A stretch of 18,017 nucleotides of DNA, from positions 1-18,017 of the forward strand of contig JAGXGT010000090.1 of the NCBI GenBank assembly GCA_024636595.1, read 5' to 3'. The translations under genes were made by a program, and so were the position numbers. The notes under the pieces are model-generated. The model saw nothing but the letters and a program-made list of their open reading frames with translations, had not been told where the DNA came from and did not search any database. Below are positions 1-6,592 of this stretch, in pieces (positions within the stretch are counted from its first letter, which is position 1; the number at the start of each line of letters is the position of its first letter). Source of the DNA: Sphingomonadales bacterium (GTDB lineage Bacteria; Pseudomonadota; Alphaproteobacteria; Sphingomonadales; Sphingomonadaceae).

Positions 1-57
1 ACCCATATCCCAGTGATGCAACTTGACCTGGGCACTGACCCGCGAACCGAGATATAG
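1..57 (+). CDS. C-terminal tail of an unidentified protein (partial)
   Basis: Frame 1 is open from the first base to a TAG at 55-57 and encodes 18 residues ending DPRTEI. The other two forward frames are stopped early in this stretch. The next gene begins 6 bp after the TAG, a spacing that fits an operon. The tail is too short to identify, and it could also be non-coding sequence that happens to be open. Confidence 0.35.
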   Translation, partial: THIPVMQLDLGTDPRTEI

Positions 58-63
58 CGGCGG

Positions 64-708
64 ATGCACGACCGGCTGATCGATGAATTCGGCCGCGTCA
101 TCCGCCCCGACGATGAGCGCCGCGCTCCGGTATGGACGCTGGTGCAGGGCGTGATCGGTGCACGCGCGAAGACGGCGGTGTCCAACGACAATAGCGACCG
201 GTTGCTTGCCGAATATGGGACTTGGGAGAAGGTTGCCGAAGCGGACCTTGGCGCGCTCACACGCACCTTGCAGACCGCTACCTTTCCGGCGATGGCGGCG
301 GACCGTCTGAAATCCTGTTTGCAGGAGATTATCCGGGAGCGCGGTAGCGCCACTCTCGACCATCTGGACAAGCTCGATACCGCCGAGGCCATGGCGTGGC
401 TGGAACGGCTGCCAGGGGTTGCACGCAAGATAAGTGCCGGCGTGATAAACACCAGTCACTTCAATCGCAAGGCGCTGGTGCTGGATACCGGGCATCGCCG
501 GGTGGTTCAGCGGATGGGGCTGGTGCCGGCCAAAGCCGATACGGCGCGCGCTTTTGATGCGTTGATGCCGGTCTTGCCGCGCGAATGGTCAGCAGAAGAT
601 ATTGATGAGCACCATCTGCTCGGCAAACGGCTGGCGCAAACCATCTGCCGACCCAAACAGCCCGATTGTGCATCTTGTCCGGTGCGCAGCGATTGTGAAT
701 TTGTCTGA
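64..708 (+). CDS. divergent endonuclease III-like HhH-GPD DNA glycosylase/lyase
   Basis: The 214 aa product belongs to the HhH-GPD superfamily of base-excision DNA glycosylases. The helix-hairpin-helix is at about residues 114-128 (LERLPGVARKISAG), with K122 at the position of the catalytic lysine of endonuclease III. D141, in VLDTGHRR, matches the catalytic aspartate. A [4Fe-4S] loop follows with C195, C202, C205 and C211 in the C-X6-C-X2-C-X5-C spacing of the family. It differs from canonical Nth: the usual LSAQ motif reads IGAR (about 31-34), and DTH reads DTGH. The ATG at 64 follows an in-frame TAG at 55-57, so the frame cannot extend much further upstream. Its stop lies 1 bp before the ATG of nth, so the two are probably co-transcribed and may be translationally coupled. 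Glycosylase/AP-lyase activity is inferred from the conserved K and D; the substrate is unknown. Confidence 0.85.
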   Translation: MHDRLIDEFGRVIRPDDERRAPVWTLVQGVIGARAKTAVSNDNSDRLLAEYGTWEKVAEADLGALTRTLQTATFPAMAADRLKSCLQEIIRERGSATLDHLDKLDTAEAMAWLERLPGVARKISAGVINTSHFNRKALVLDTGHRRVVQRMGLVPAKADTARAFDALMPVLPREWSAEDIDEHHLLGKRLAQTICRPKQPDCASCPVRSDCEFV

Positions 709-709
709 C

Positions 710-1402
710 ATGACCAAGCCCGACCAACCAGAGCAAATAGAGCCGGACCAAGTCGAGACGGTCTACCGCCGCCTCGCCGAGGCGATGCCCGGCCGGACAC
801 CGGATGCCAAAGGACCGAAGGGACAGCCGGATGCCTTTCGCTCCTGCATTTCCTGTATGCTTTCGGCGCAGTCGCTGGACCGGAACACCGCCAAGGCTGC
901 GGCCGCCTTGTTCGCGCTGGCGGAGACGCCGGAAGAGATGCTGGAACTGGATGATCGCGATATTGCGGCGGCGATCAAACCGTGCGGACTCTATAATGTT
1001 AAGACGCGCAGCATCCGGAAATTCTGTGAGCATTTGCTGGCCGAACATGGCGGGGTGGTGCCAAATAAGCGGGAGGGGCTGCTGTCGATGCCCGGCATTG
1101 GCCGGAAATGCGCCGATATTGTGATGAGCTTTACCTTCGGTGCCGACGTGATCGCCGTGGACACCCATGTCCATCGGGTGTGCAACCGCATCGGCCTGAC
1201 CAGCGCGAAGACTGCAGACAAGACCGCGCAGCAACTGGAAGAGCGCAGCCCCGATTGGGCCTTGCGCGACGGTCATTTCTGGCTAATTCAGTTCGGGAAG
1301 CGAATCTGCACTTCCCGGAGCCCCAAATGTGACCGATGTCCGGTGGCTGACATCTGTCTCTGGCTCAAAGCGCAGCAGAAACAGGAACAAAGTGATGAGT
1401 AA
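710..1402 (+). CDS. nth: endonuclease III (DNA glycosylase/AP lyase)
   Basis: This 230 aa protein is the canonical endonuclease III, which removes oxidised pyrimidines and nicks the abasic site in base-excision repair. It shows the LSAQS motif (51-55), the helix-hairpin-helix MPGIGRKCAD (127-136) with catalytic K133, VDTH with catalytic D151, and iron-sulphur ligands C200, C207, C210 and C216 in C-X6-C-X2-C-X5-C spacing. The frame is open back to about 602, but the ATG at 710 is chosen because it begins 1 bp after the stop of the upstream paralogue and gives the usual family length. The 3' end overlaps the next ATG by 8 bp. The N-terminal 15 or so residues are acidic and polar, as in other alphaproteobacterial versions. 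Confidence 0.95.
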   Translation: MTKPDQPEQIEPDQVETVYRRLAEAMPGRTPDAKGPKGQPDAFRSCISCMLSAQSLDRNTAKAAAALFALAETPEEMLELDDRDIAAAIKPCGLYNVKTRSIRKFCEHLLAEHGGVVPNKREGLLSMPGIGRKCADIVMSFTFGADVIAVDTHVHRVCNRIGLTSAKTADKTAQQLEERSPDWALRDGHFWLIQFGKRICTSRSPKCDRCPVADICLWLKAQQKQEQSDE

Positions 1403-1763
1403 CGAAACCAAAATGTACGGCATTTCCAATTGCGACACCGTCAAGAAGGCACGCAACTGGATGGAACGCAATGGCATCAGCTATGTTTTCCACGACTATA
1501 AAAAGTCCGGCATTACGAAGGACAAGCTGGAAATGTGGGTGATGCAGGTCGGCTGGGAAGCGCTGGTCAACAAGCGCGGCACGACCTTTCGCAAGCTTCC
1601 CGACATGGTGAAGGAAAATATCGGCGACGATACGGCGGTGATGGTGATGGCGGAAAACCCCAGCATGATCAAACGCCCGGTGCTCGAGCATGGCGATGAA
1701 CTGGTCGTCGGATTCAAGGCTTCGGATTATGAAGCCGCCGGACTGGCCGCGCGCAACAGCTAG
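1395..1763 (+). CDS. ArsC/Spx-family reductase-like protein (YffB type)
   Basis: The 122 aa product has the thioredoxin-like ArsC/Spx fold. The N-terminal motif MYGISNCDTVKKARNW (7-22) closely resembles E. coli YffB and Spx/MgsR-like proteins and has a single cysteine, C13. The conserved IKRP segment lies near residues 92-95 and the C-terminus is of normal length. The CxxC pair of Spx and the extra cysteines of many arsenate reductases are absent, so arsenate reduction should not be assumed; a glutathione-dependent reductase role has been proposed for YffB-type proteins. The ATG at 1395 is chosen over more upstream codons because it starts the conserved domain. It overlaps the nth stop by 8 bp, which implies operon membership and perhaps translational coupling with nth. 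Confidence 0.85.
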   Translation: MSNETKMYGISNCDTVKKARNWMERNGISYVFHDYKKSGITKDKLEMWVMQVGWEALVNKRGTTFRKLPDMVKENIGDDTAVMVMAENPSMIKRPVLEHGDELVVGFKASDYEAAGLAARNS

Positions 1764-1981
1764 TGCTGGTTGGCTGGCGTGTTTCGGGATGGTCAGAGAT
1801 TTTCCGATCACCCCGCGCAGCATTTTGCCCCGTTTACCCCGATTGCCGTATCGCCGATCCGCATTTCTGATTTTATCAGGGCTGCAGGCATAAAAGTGTT
1901 ATATTCCGAGGCTATCCGGATCTGGATGCCAATGACACTGATCGCCGCGGCGGATTTTGGTATCAGGAAAAGGACAAGCTA
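1764..1981 (+). other. 218 bp intergenic stretch upstream of the DUF427 gene
   Basis: I see no convincing gene here. Short open frames run through it but have no recognisable motifs. A small perfect inverted repeat, CTGATTTTATCAG, lies at 1867-1879, and an AT-rich TTATAT at 1899-1904 could be part of a -10 element, but no good -35 stands at the right distance. The strong ribosome binding site AGGAAAAGGA just before 1982 serves the next gene. Confidence 0.4.
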
Positions 1982-2263
1982 ATGGTTCAGGCAAAATGGA
2001 ATGACGTGGTGATTGCAGAAAGCGATGACACGGTGGTGGTCGAGGGCAATCATTATTTTCCGCGCGATTCTGTCTGGTCGAAATATCTGATGCACAGCGA
2101 CGCGACCAGCCATTGCCCCTGGAAGGGCGATGCGTCTTACCATTCACTGATCGTCTATGGTGAAATCAATGACGATGCCGCATGGTATTATCCTGCGCCG
2201 AAAGCGGCGGCAGCCGAAATAGAAGGACGGATAGCGTTCTGGAAAGGCGTCGAAGTTAGCTAG
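1982..2263 (+). CDS. DUF427 domain-containing protein
   Basis: The 93 aa product matches the small DUF427 family by its characteristic blocks: YFPRDSV (25-31), HCPWKGDASY (44-53), AWYYPAPK (67-74) and RIAFWKGVEV (83-92). It has no signal peptide or membrane segment, so it is probably cytoplasmic. The family has no established biochemical function that I know of. A strong Shine-Dalgarno (AAGGA, about 7 bp upstream) supports the ATG at 1982. The gene ends 2 bp before the glpQ-like gene, so the two are very probably co-transcribed. Confidence 0.88.
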   Translation: MVQAKWNDVVIAESDDTVVVEGNHYFPRDSVWSKYLMHSDATSHCPWKGDASYHSLIVYGEINDDAAWYYPAPKAAAAEIEGRIAFWKGVEVS

Positions 2264-2265
2264 TT

Positions 2266-3357
2266 ATGGACCTCCGCAAGGCCACTTTGTTCGCATTTAC
2301 ACTGCTATTGGCTGGTTGCGGCGTTCAGGCGGAACCGGGCGGAAATTTGGAGATGCAGGTGGCAACATTGAGTGGAGGCCCGCCAATCATCATCGCCCAT
2401 CGCGGTGCCAGCGGCGAGCGCCCGGAACATACGTTGGCCGCTTATGCGCTGTCGATCGAGCAAGGCGCGGATTTTATCGAACCCGATCTGGTGCTGACTA
2501 GGGATGGCATATTGGTGGCGCGGCACGAGAATGAGATCAGCGAGACCACCGATGTCGCCGACAAGCCGGAATTTGCCGATCGCAAGATGGTCAAGATGAT
2601 CGACGGCCAGCGCCACGAAGGCTGGTTCACCGAAGATTTTACCCTGGCCGAGCTGAAAACACTGCGGGCCAAGGAACGGCTGCCGCAATTGCGCGCGGCA
2701 AATGCGGCCTATGATGGTCAGTTTGAAGTGCCGACCTTTGAAGAGATATTGCAATTGGTGCAACAGCAGGAAAAGCAAGGCGGGAGGCGGATCGGTGTCT
2801 ATCCGGAAACCAAACATCCGAGCTATTTTGCCTCGATCGGGCTGCCGCACGAACGGGCGCTACTTTCCCTGCTCGCCAAATATGGCCTGAACAGCGCCGA
2901 CGACCCGGTTTTTATCCAGTCGTTCGAAGTTGGCAATCTGATCGCCCTCGACAAAATAACCAAGATCCGGTTGGTGCAGCTGGTGGCCAGTGAAGCCGGT
3001 CCGCCAGATATAGACGGGCAGACTTACGCCGCGATGATCACGGCGGATGGTCTGAAAAAAATCGCCAGCTATGCGGACGGGATAGGGCCGTCCAAGGATC
3101 TGGTGATTGGCCGCAATGCCATTGGCCAGCTAGGCGCGCCGACCGGTCTGGTGGCAGCGGCGCACAAGGTCGGACTGCTTGTCCATCCCTGGACCTTCCG
3201 CCGCGAAAATTATTTTCTGCCAAACGATTTCAAGAGCGGCATTGATCCACGCGAACCCGGAGATCTGGCTGGCGAAGTGCATGCATATGTGGCAGCTGGC
3301 GTGGATGGGCTGTTCAGCGACAATCCGGATCAGGCGGTGGCGGCGATCAAGCGTTAG
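2266..3357 (+). CDS. glpQ: glycerophosphodiester phosphodiesterase lipoprotein (GlpQ-like)
   Basis: The 363 aa product is a GDPD-family phosphodiesterase that should hydrolyse glycerophosphodiesters to glycerol-3-phosphate and an alcohol. The N-terminus is a lipoprotein signal with lipobox LLAGC (C18), followed by Gly at +2, so it is expected to be anchored in the envelope facing the periplasm. The catalytic/metal motif begins at H45-R46 (AHRGASGERPEHT) and continues with E54, E72 and D74 (IEPDLVLTRDG) and H87. The length fits the long periplasmic GlpQ group (about 350 aa) rather than the short cytoplasmic UgpQ group. The ATG at 2266 starts 2 bp after the DUF427 stop. Substrate range cannot be read from the sequence. 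Confidence 0.9.
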   Translation: MDLRKATLFAFTLLLAGCGVQAEPGGNLEMQVATLSGGPPIIIAHRGASGERPEHTLAAYALSIEQGADFIEPDLVLTRDGILVARHENEISETTDVADKPEFADRKMVKMIDGQRHEGWFTEDFTLAELKTLRAKERLPQLRAANAAYDGQFEVPTFEEILQLVQQQEKQGGRRIGVYPETKHPSYFASIGLPHERALLSLLAKYGLNSADDPVFIQSFEVGNLIALDKITKIRLVQLVASEAGPPDIDGQTYAAMITADGLKKIASYADGIGPSKDLVIGRNAIGQLGAPTGLVAAAHKVGLLVHPWTFRRENYFLPNDFKSGIDPREPGDLAGEVHAYVAAGVDGLFSDNPDQAVAAIKR

Positions 3358-3428
3358 CCGCGAAGCTGGCCTTATCCTCCGCCGTCGCTTATCAGGACCA
3401 ATCTATCCACTCACTGCTGAGTATTGCC

Positions 3429-4301
3429 ATGTCCACGACCTTCAAACTTGATACGTCCACCAGTCGCGCCAATCCGCGGCCACAGCCGATGCGGCGACTG
3501 TCCGTTCCCAAAATCCAGGGCCGCAAGGTCGATGGCGTGACCGCCGAGCCGGTGGTCATGCTGACTGCTTATACTGCGCGGACGGCGCAATTGCTTGATG
3601 CCCATTGCGATATATTGCTGGTCGGCGATTCGCTGGCGCAGGTGGTTTACGGTCTCGATTCGACGATTCCGGTCACGCTCGACATGATGTGCAATCATGG
3701 CGCGGCGGTGGTCCGGGGCAGCTATCACAGCGTCGTCGTCGTCGATATGCCGTTCGGTTCCTATGAAGCGTCGCCGGAGAAAGCCTATGAAAGCGCTGCC
3801 CACATTCTCAAGGAAACCGGTGCGGCTGCGGTCAAGCTGGAAGGCGGTGAAGTCATGGCGGAGACCGTCGCTTTTCTGGTCCAGCGCGGGATTCCGGTGG
3901 TTGGCCATGTCGGTCTGACACCGCAGGCGATTAATGTGCTGGGCGGCTATGCCGCACGCGGTCGCAGCGATGCAGAAGCGAAGAAAATTGTTGGTGACGC
4001 CGTCGCTTTGGACAAGGCGGGTGCGTTTGCGATCGTCCTGGAAGGCGTTCTGGAGCCGATTGCGATCGAAGCGACCAAGGCAGTTGATGCCATTACCATC
4101 GGCATCGGCGCATCGGCACAATGCGATGGTCAGGTGCTGGTGACGGAAGATATGCTCGGCATGTTCGACCGGACAGCGCGCTTTGTGAAACGCTATCATA
4201 ATATTGCCGAGCAAATTGACCAGGCCGCCGAGCAATATGCCGGAGAGGTCAGGGAGCGCAGCTTTCCGGGGCCCGATCAGCTCTATCAACCGAAAAAATA
4301 G
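3429..4301 (+). CDS. panB: 3-methyl-2-oxobutanoate hydroxymethyltransferase
   Basis: This 290 aa protein is PanB, which transfers a hydroxymethyl group from 5,10-methylenetetrahydrofolate to 2-oxoisovalerate to make ketopantoate, the first committed step of pantothenate and coenzyme A synthesis. Family signatures are MLTAYTARTAQLLD (44-57), LLVGDSLAQVVYG (63-75) with metal ligand D67, VDMPFGSY (105-112) with D106, VKLEGG (135-140), GHVGLTPQ (159-166), and VLEGV with the candidate base E205. The length is slightly above the usual 260-280 because of a 30-residue basic N-terminal extension. PanC is not adjacent. The start lacks a strong Shine-Dalgarno. An antisense open frame covers the gene but is a coding shadow. 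Confidence 0.95.
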   Translation: MSTTFKLDTSTSRANPRPQPMRRLSVPKIQGRKVDGVTAEPVVMLTAYTARTAQLLDAHCDILLVGDSLAQVVYGLDSTIPVTLDMMCNHGAAVVRGSYHSVVVVDMPFGSYEASPEKAYESAAHILKETGAAAVKLEGGEVMAETVAFLVQRGIPVVGHVGLTPQAINVLGGYAARGRSDAEAKKIVGDAVALDKAGAFAIVLEGVLEPIAIEATKAVDAITIGIGASAQCDGQVLVTEDMLGMFDRTARFVKRYHNIAEQIDQAAEQYAGEVRERSFPGPDQLYQPKK

Positions 4302-4459
4302 CGAAATATTTCCCATTCGCCTTATCTTCCGTTCAGCCTGTGGAAATGGTCAATAGACTTTTACATTTGCTATTGTGGGCGCTAAAGGACAGCCGATTGC
4401 AAAGCGCCATCGCCTGACTGGCGAGTAAGGCTGCGCGAAACAGATTTGAGGAAGCCACT
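4302..4459 (+). promoter_or_regulatory. candidate promoter region for the yfgM-bamB-der cluster
   Basis: The 158 bp between panB and the TTG-start gene is AT-richer than its surroundings. It contains TATTGT (4371-4376) as a possible -10 element; the -35 at the right distance (around GGTCAA, 4348-4353) is poor. A weak inverted repeat GCGAA/TTCGC at about 4301-4320 lies directly after panB and could help termination, but it lacks a T-run. This is the only sizeable gap upstream of the cluster, so a promoter is expected here; the exact element is uncertain. Confidence 0.3.
4448..4454 (+). promoter_or_regulatory. Shine-Dalgarno supporting a TTG start
   Basis: GAGGAAG lies 5 bp before the TTG at 4460. 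There is no ATG or GTG at a sensible place in this frame near the beginning of the conserved protein, so this strong site decides the TTG start. Confidence 0.65.
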
Positions 4460-5230
4460 TTGGCCAAAGACAAAGATAAAGCACCAGAAAAGCAGACGGA
4501 TCGTTCGGAGCAAGTGTTCTTGCGCGAAGTCGACGAAGCGGTACGCGAAGATCAGTTGAAGACTTTCGCTACCCGTTACGGAATCTGGATTTTTGCGGCT
4601 GTTATCATTGGCCTCGGCTCTCTGGCCGGTTGGATCTTCTATCAAAACAACCAGAGTGAGGATTCCGGTCTTCGTAGCGAGGAATATGTCGCTGCGATCG
4701 ACAGTATTCGCCAGAACAATCTGGACGGTGCCGCGAAAGCGCTAGAGCCACTGATGGAAGCCGAACAGGCGGGTTATCGGGCCGCGGCACAGGTGCTGCA
4801 AGCCAATATTGCGCTGGAAAAAAACGACCCGAAAAAGGCGATCGAAGGCTATGGCAAGGTCATTGCTGACGAAAGCCTGCCGCAACCTTTTCGTGATCTC
4901 GCACTGATCCGCAAGACCGCTGCCGAATTTGACACGCTAAAGCCCCAGCAGGTGGTTGACCGGCTTAAGCAACTGGCGGTGCCAGGCAATCCTTGGTTCG
5001 GCAGCGCTGGCGAGATGGTCGCGATATCCTATCTGAACATGGACAAGTCTGACTTGGCCGGGCCGCTTTTCGGCCAGTTGGCGAAAGATGACAATGTCCC
5101 GGCCACGATCCGGTCGCGTGCTTTGCAAATGGCGGGCGTCGAAGGCATTGACGCTGTCGAACTGGACAGCGATGATAAAAAAGCTGCACCGCTCAATGCG
5201 GTCGTGGCTGAGGGAGAATCCAAGGAATGA
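4460..5230 (+). CDS. YfgM-like tetratricopeptide membrane-anchored protein
   Basis: The 256 aa product has the YfgM/TPR_21 layout: a charged cytoplasmic N-terminus (1-40), one transmembrane helix at about 41-61 (GIWIFAAVIIGLGSLAGWIF), and a periplasmic helical-repeat region. The repeats are seen as paired helices such as ALEPLMEAEQAGYRAAAQVLQ and KAIEGYGKVI. In E. coli YfgM associates with the SecYEG-PpiD translocon and is thought to help hand over periplasmic proteins. The gene order yfgM-bamB-der is the same as in E. coli, which supports the assignment. It starts with TTG, preceded by GAGGAAG. Its stop overlaps the ATG of bamB in an ATGA arrangement, so translation is likely coupled. Confidence 0.85.
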   Translation: MAKDKDKAPEKQTDRSEQVFLREVDEAVREDQLKTFATRYGIWIFAAVIIGLGSLAGWIFYQNNQSEDSGLRSEEYVAAIDSIRQNNLDGAAKALEPLMEAEQAGYRAAAQVLQANIALEKNDPKKAIEGYGKVIADESLPQPFRDLALIRKTAAEFDTLKPQQVVDRLKQLAVPGNPWFGSAGEMVAISYLNMDKSDLAGPLFGQLAKDDNVPATIRSRALQMAGVEGIDAVELDSDDKKAAPLNAVVAEGESKE

Positions 5231-6561
5231 TTTCCGGTAAGAACTTGATCGCCGGCCTGCTGGCCCTGTCCCTGTTGTCCGGCTGCGGCATATTGGGCGG
5301 CGGCGATGGCGAGGACAAGAAAAACACGCCGACGCTTGGCAAACGCACCCCGATATTGAGCGGGGAAAGCGGCGCGGAAGTCGATCCTGCTCTGGCCTCG
5401 ATTGCCGTAATCCTGCCGGCTCCGGTGGCCAATAGCGAATGGGCGCAATCGGGCGGCAACGCGAGCAAATCGATTGGCCATGTTGCTCTGGATGGCAGTC
5501 TCGCTCGAGTCTGGACCGCGAATATCAGCGGCACCAATAAACGCGAACGGCTAGCCTCCGCGCCCGTCGTGTCGGGCGGGCGGCTGTTTGTCACAGATAC
5601 CCAGGCTATGGTCCACGCCTTTGACGCTGCTACCGGTGCAAAAATCTGGTCGACCGAGATGGGTGTGAACGGGGATGGGGAATCCTCGCTGTTTGGTGGC
5701 GGAGCAAGCGTGTTCGATAATATCGTCTACGCCACCAATGGCGTTGGCGATGTCGTCGCGCTTAATGCGGCTGACGGCAGCCAGATATGGAAAGTCCGTC
5801 CGGCTGGGCCATTGCGCGGTTCGCCGACGATTTCCAATGGCAATGTCTATGTGATGACCCAGGACAACCAGATCTATGCGCTCAACATGCTTGATGGATC
5901 GGTGCAGTGGAATGAAGCAGGGACCGTCGGTCTGGCTGGTATTTTCGGCGTCGCCGCCCCTGCCGCTGGTCAGGGCACGATCGTCGCTGGCTACTCCTCG
6001 GGCGAACTGACCGCCTATCGTTACGAGAATGGTCGCAATCTCTGGAATGATGCGCTCGCGCGGACCAGTATTTCGACGTCGGTTGCGACGCTGTCCGATA
6101 TCGACGCCGATCCGGTGATCGACCGCGGCCGTGTCTTCGCGCTCGGTCAAGGCGGCCGTATGGCGGCCTATGAACTGGTCACCGGCCAGCGGATATGGGA
6201 ACTAAATATTGCCGGGATCACGACGCCCGTTGTCGCGGGCGAGTGGGTGTTTGTGCTGACCGATGACGCGAAGCTGCTGTGCATTGCGCGGCCGAATGGC
6301 AAGGTTCGCTGGATCAGCCAGCTTGCCGATTTCAAAAACGAGAAGAAGAAGAAAAACCCGATCAACTGGACCGGGCCGATATTGGCCGGGAATCGGCTGA
6401 TCGTGGCCAGCACCGAAGGCGACGTCGTGGCGATTTCGCCCGCTGAGGGATCCAGCCAGACGCTGTTCGAACTGGACGACGGCATTTCGCTGCCGCCGAT
6501 CGTTGCGGGCGGCATGCTATATATTCTCGACGACAGCGGTCGTATTTCCGCGTTCCGCTGA
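5227..6561 (+). CDS. bamB: outer membrane protein assembly factor BamB-like lipoprotein (PQQ-like beta-propeller)
   Basis: The 444 aa product starts with a lipoprotein signal (lipobox LLSGC, C20) and carries repeated PQQ-propeller blades, visible as recurring segments of the type AxxGxxxW: DAATGAKIWS, NAADGSQIWK, NMLDGSVQWN, RYENGRNLWN, ELVTGQRIWE and RPNGKVRWI. BamB is the propeller lipoprotein of the BAM complex that inserts beta-barrel proteins into the outer membrane. The neighbours yfgM and der, in the E. coli order, support this over a dehydrogenase. It lacks the large catalytic architecture of true PQQ dehydrogenases. It overlaps yfgM by 4 bp and der follows 31 bp later. A lysine-rich patch (KNEKKKKNP, around residue 371) is a local peculiarity between blades. 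Confidence 0.9.
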   Translation: MISGKNLIAGLLALSLLSGCGILGGGDGEDKKNTPTLGKRTPILSGESGAEVDPALASIAVILPAPVANSEWAQSGGNASKSIGHVALDGSLARVWTANISGTNKRERLASAPVVSGGRLFVTDTQAMVHAFDAATGAKIWSTEMGVNGDGESSLFGGGASVFDNIVYATNGVGDVVALNAADGSQIWKVRPAGPLRGSPTISNGNVYVMTQDNQIYALNMLDGSVQWNEAGTVGLAGIFGVAAPAAGQGTIVAGYSSGELTAYRYENGRNLWNDALARTSISTSVATLSDIDADPVIDRGRVFALGQGGRMAAYELVTGQRIWELNIAGITTPVVAGEWVFVLTDDAKLLCIARPNGKVRWISQLADFKNEKKKKNPINWTGPILAGNRLIVASTEGDVVAISPAEGSSQTLFELDDGISLPPIVAGGMLYILDDSGRISAFR

Positions 6562-6592
6562 GGATCAGAACCAAAGGACAGGGACCGGCTTT

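Noticed and set aside
461..1276. Antisense frame over the two endonuclease genes
   Set aside because: It spans the junction of two well-supported genes and shows no motif.
1395..1763. Arsenate resistance gene
   Set aside because: The sequence is YffB/Spx-like with one N-terminal cysteine, and there are no other arsenic genes nearby.
1770..1982. Short frame in the gap before the DUF427 gene, ending in TAATG overlap
   Set aside because: The overlap with the next ATG is suggestive, but the 70-residue translation has no recognisable pattern and no good ribosome binding site.
3411..4316. A 301-codon open frame antisense to panB
   Set aside because: It mirrors the panB reading frame, shows no domain, and panB is unambiguous.
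6503..6592. N-terminal extension of der into bamB
   Set aside because: The extra 30 residues overlap the last BamB blade; the first GTPase motif begins right after the ATG at 6593.
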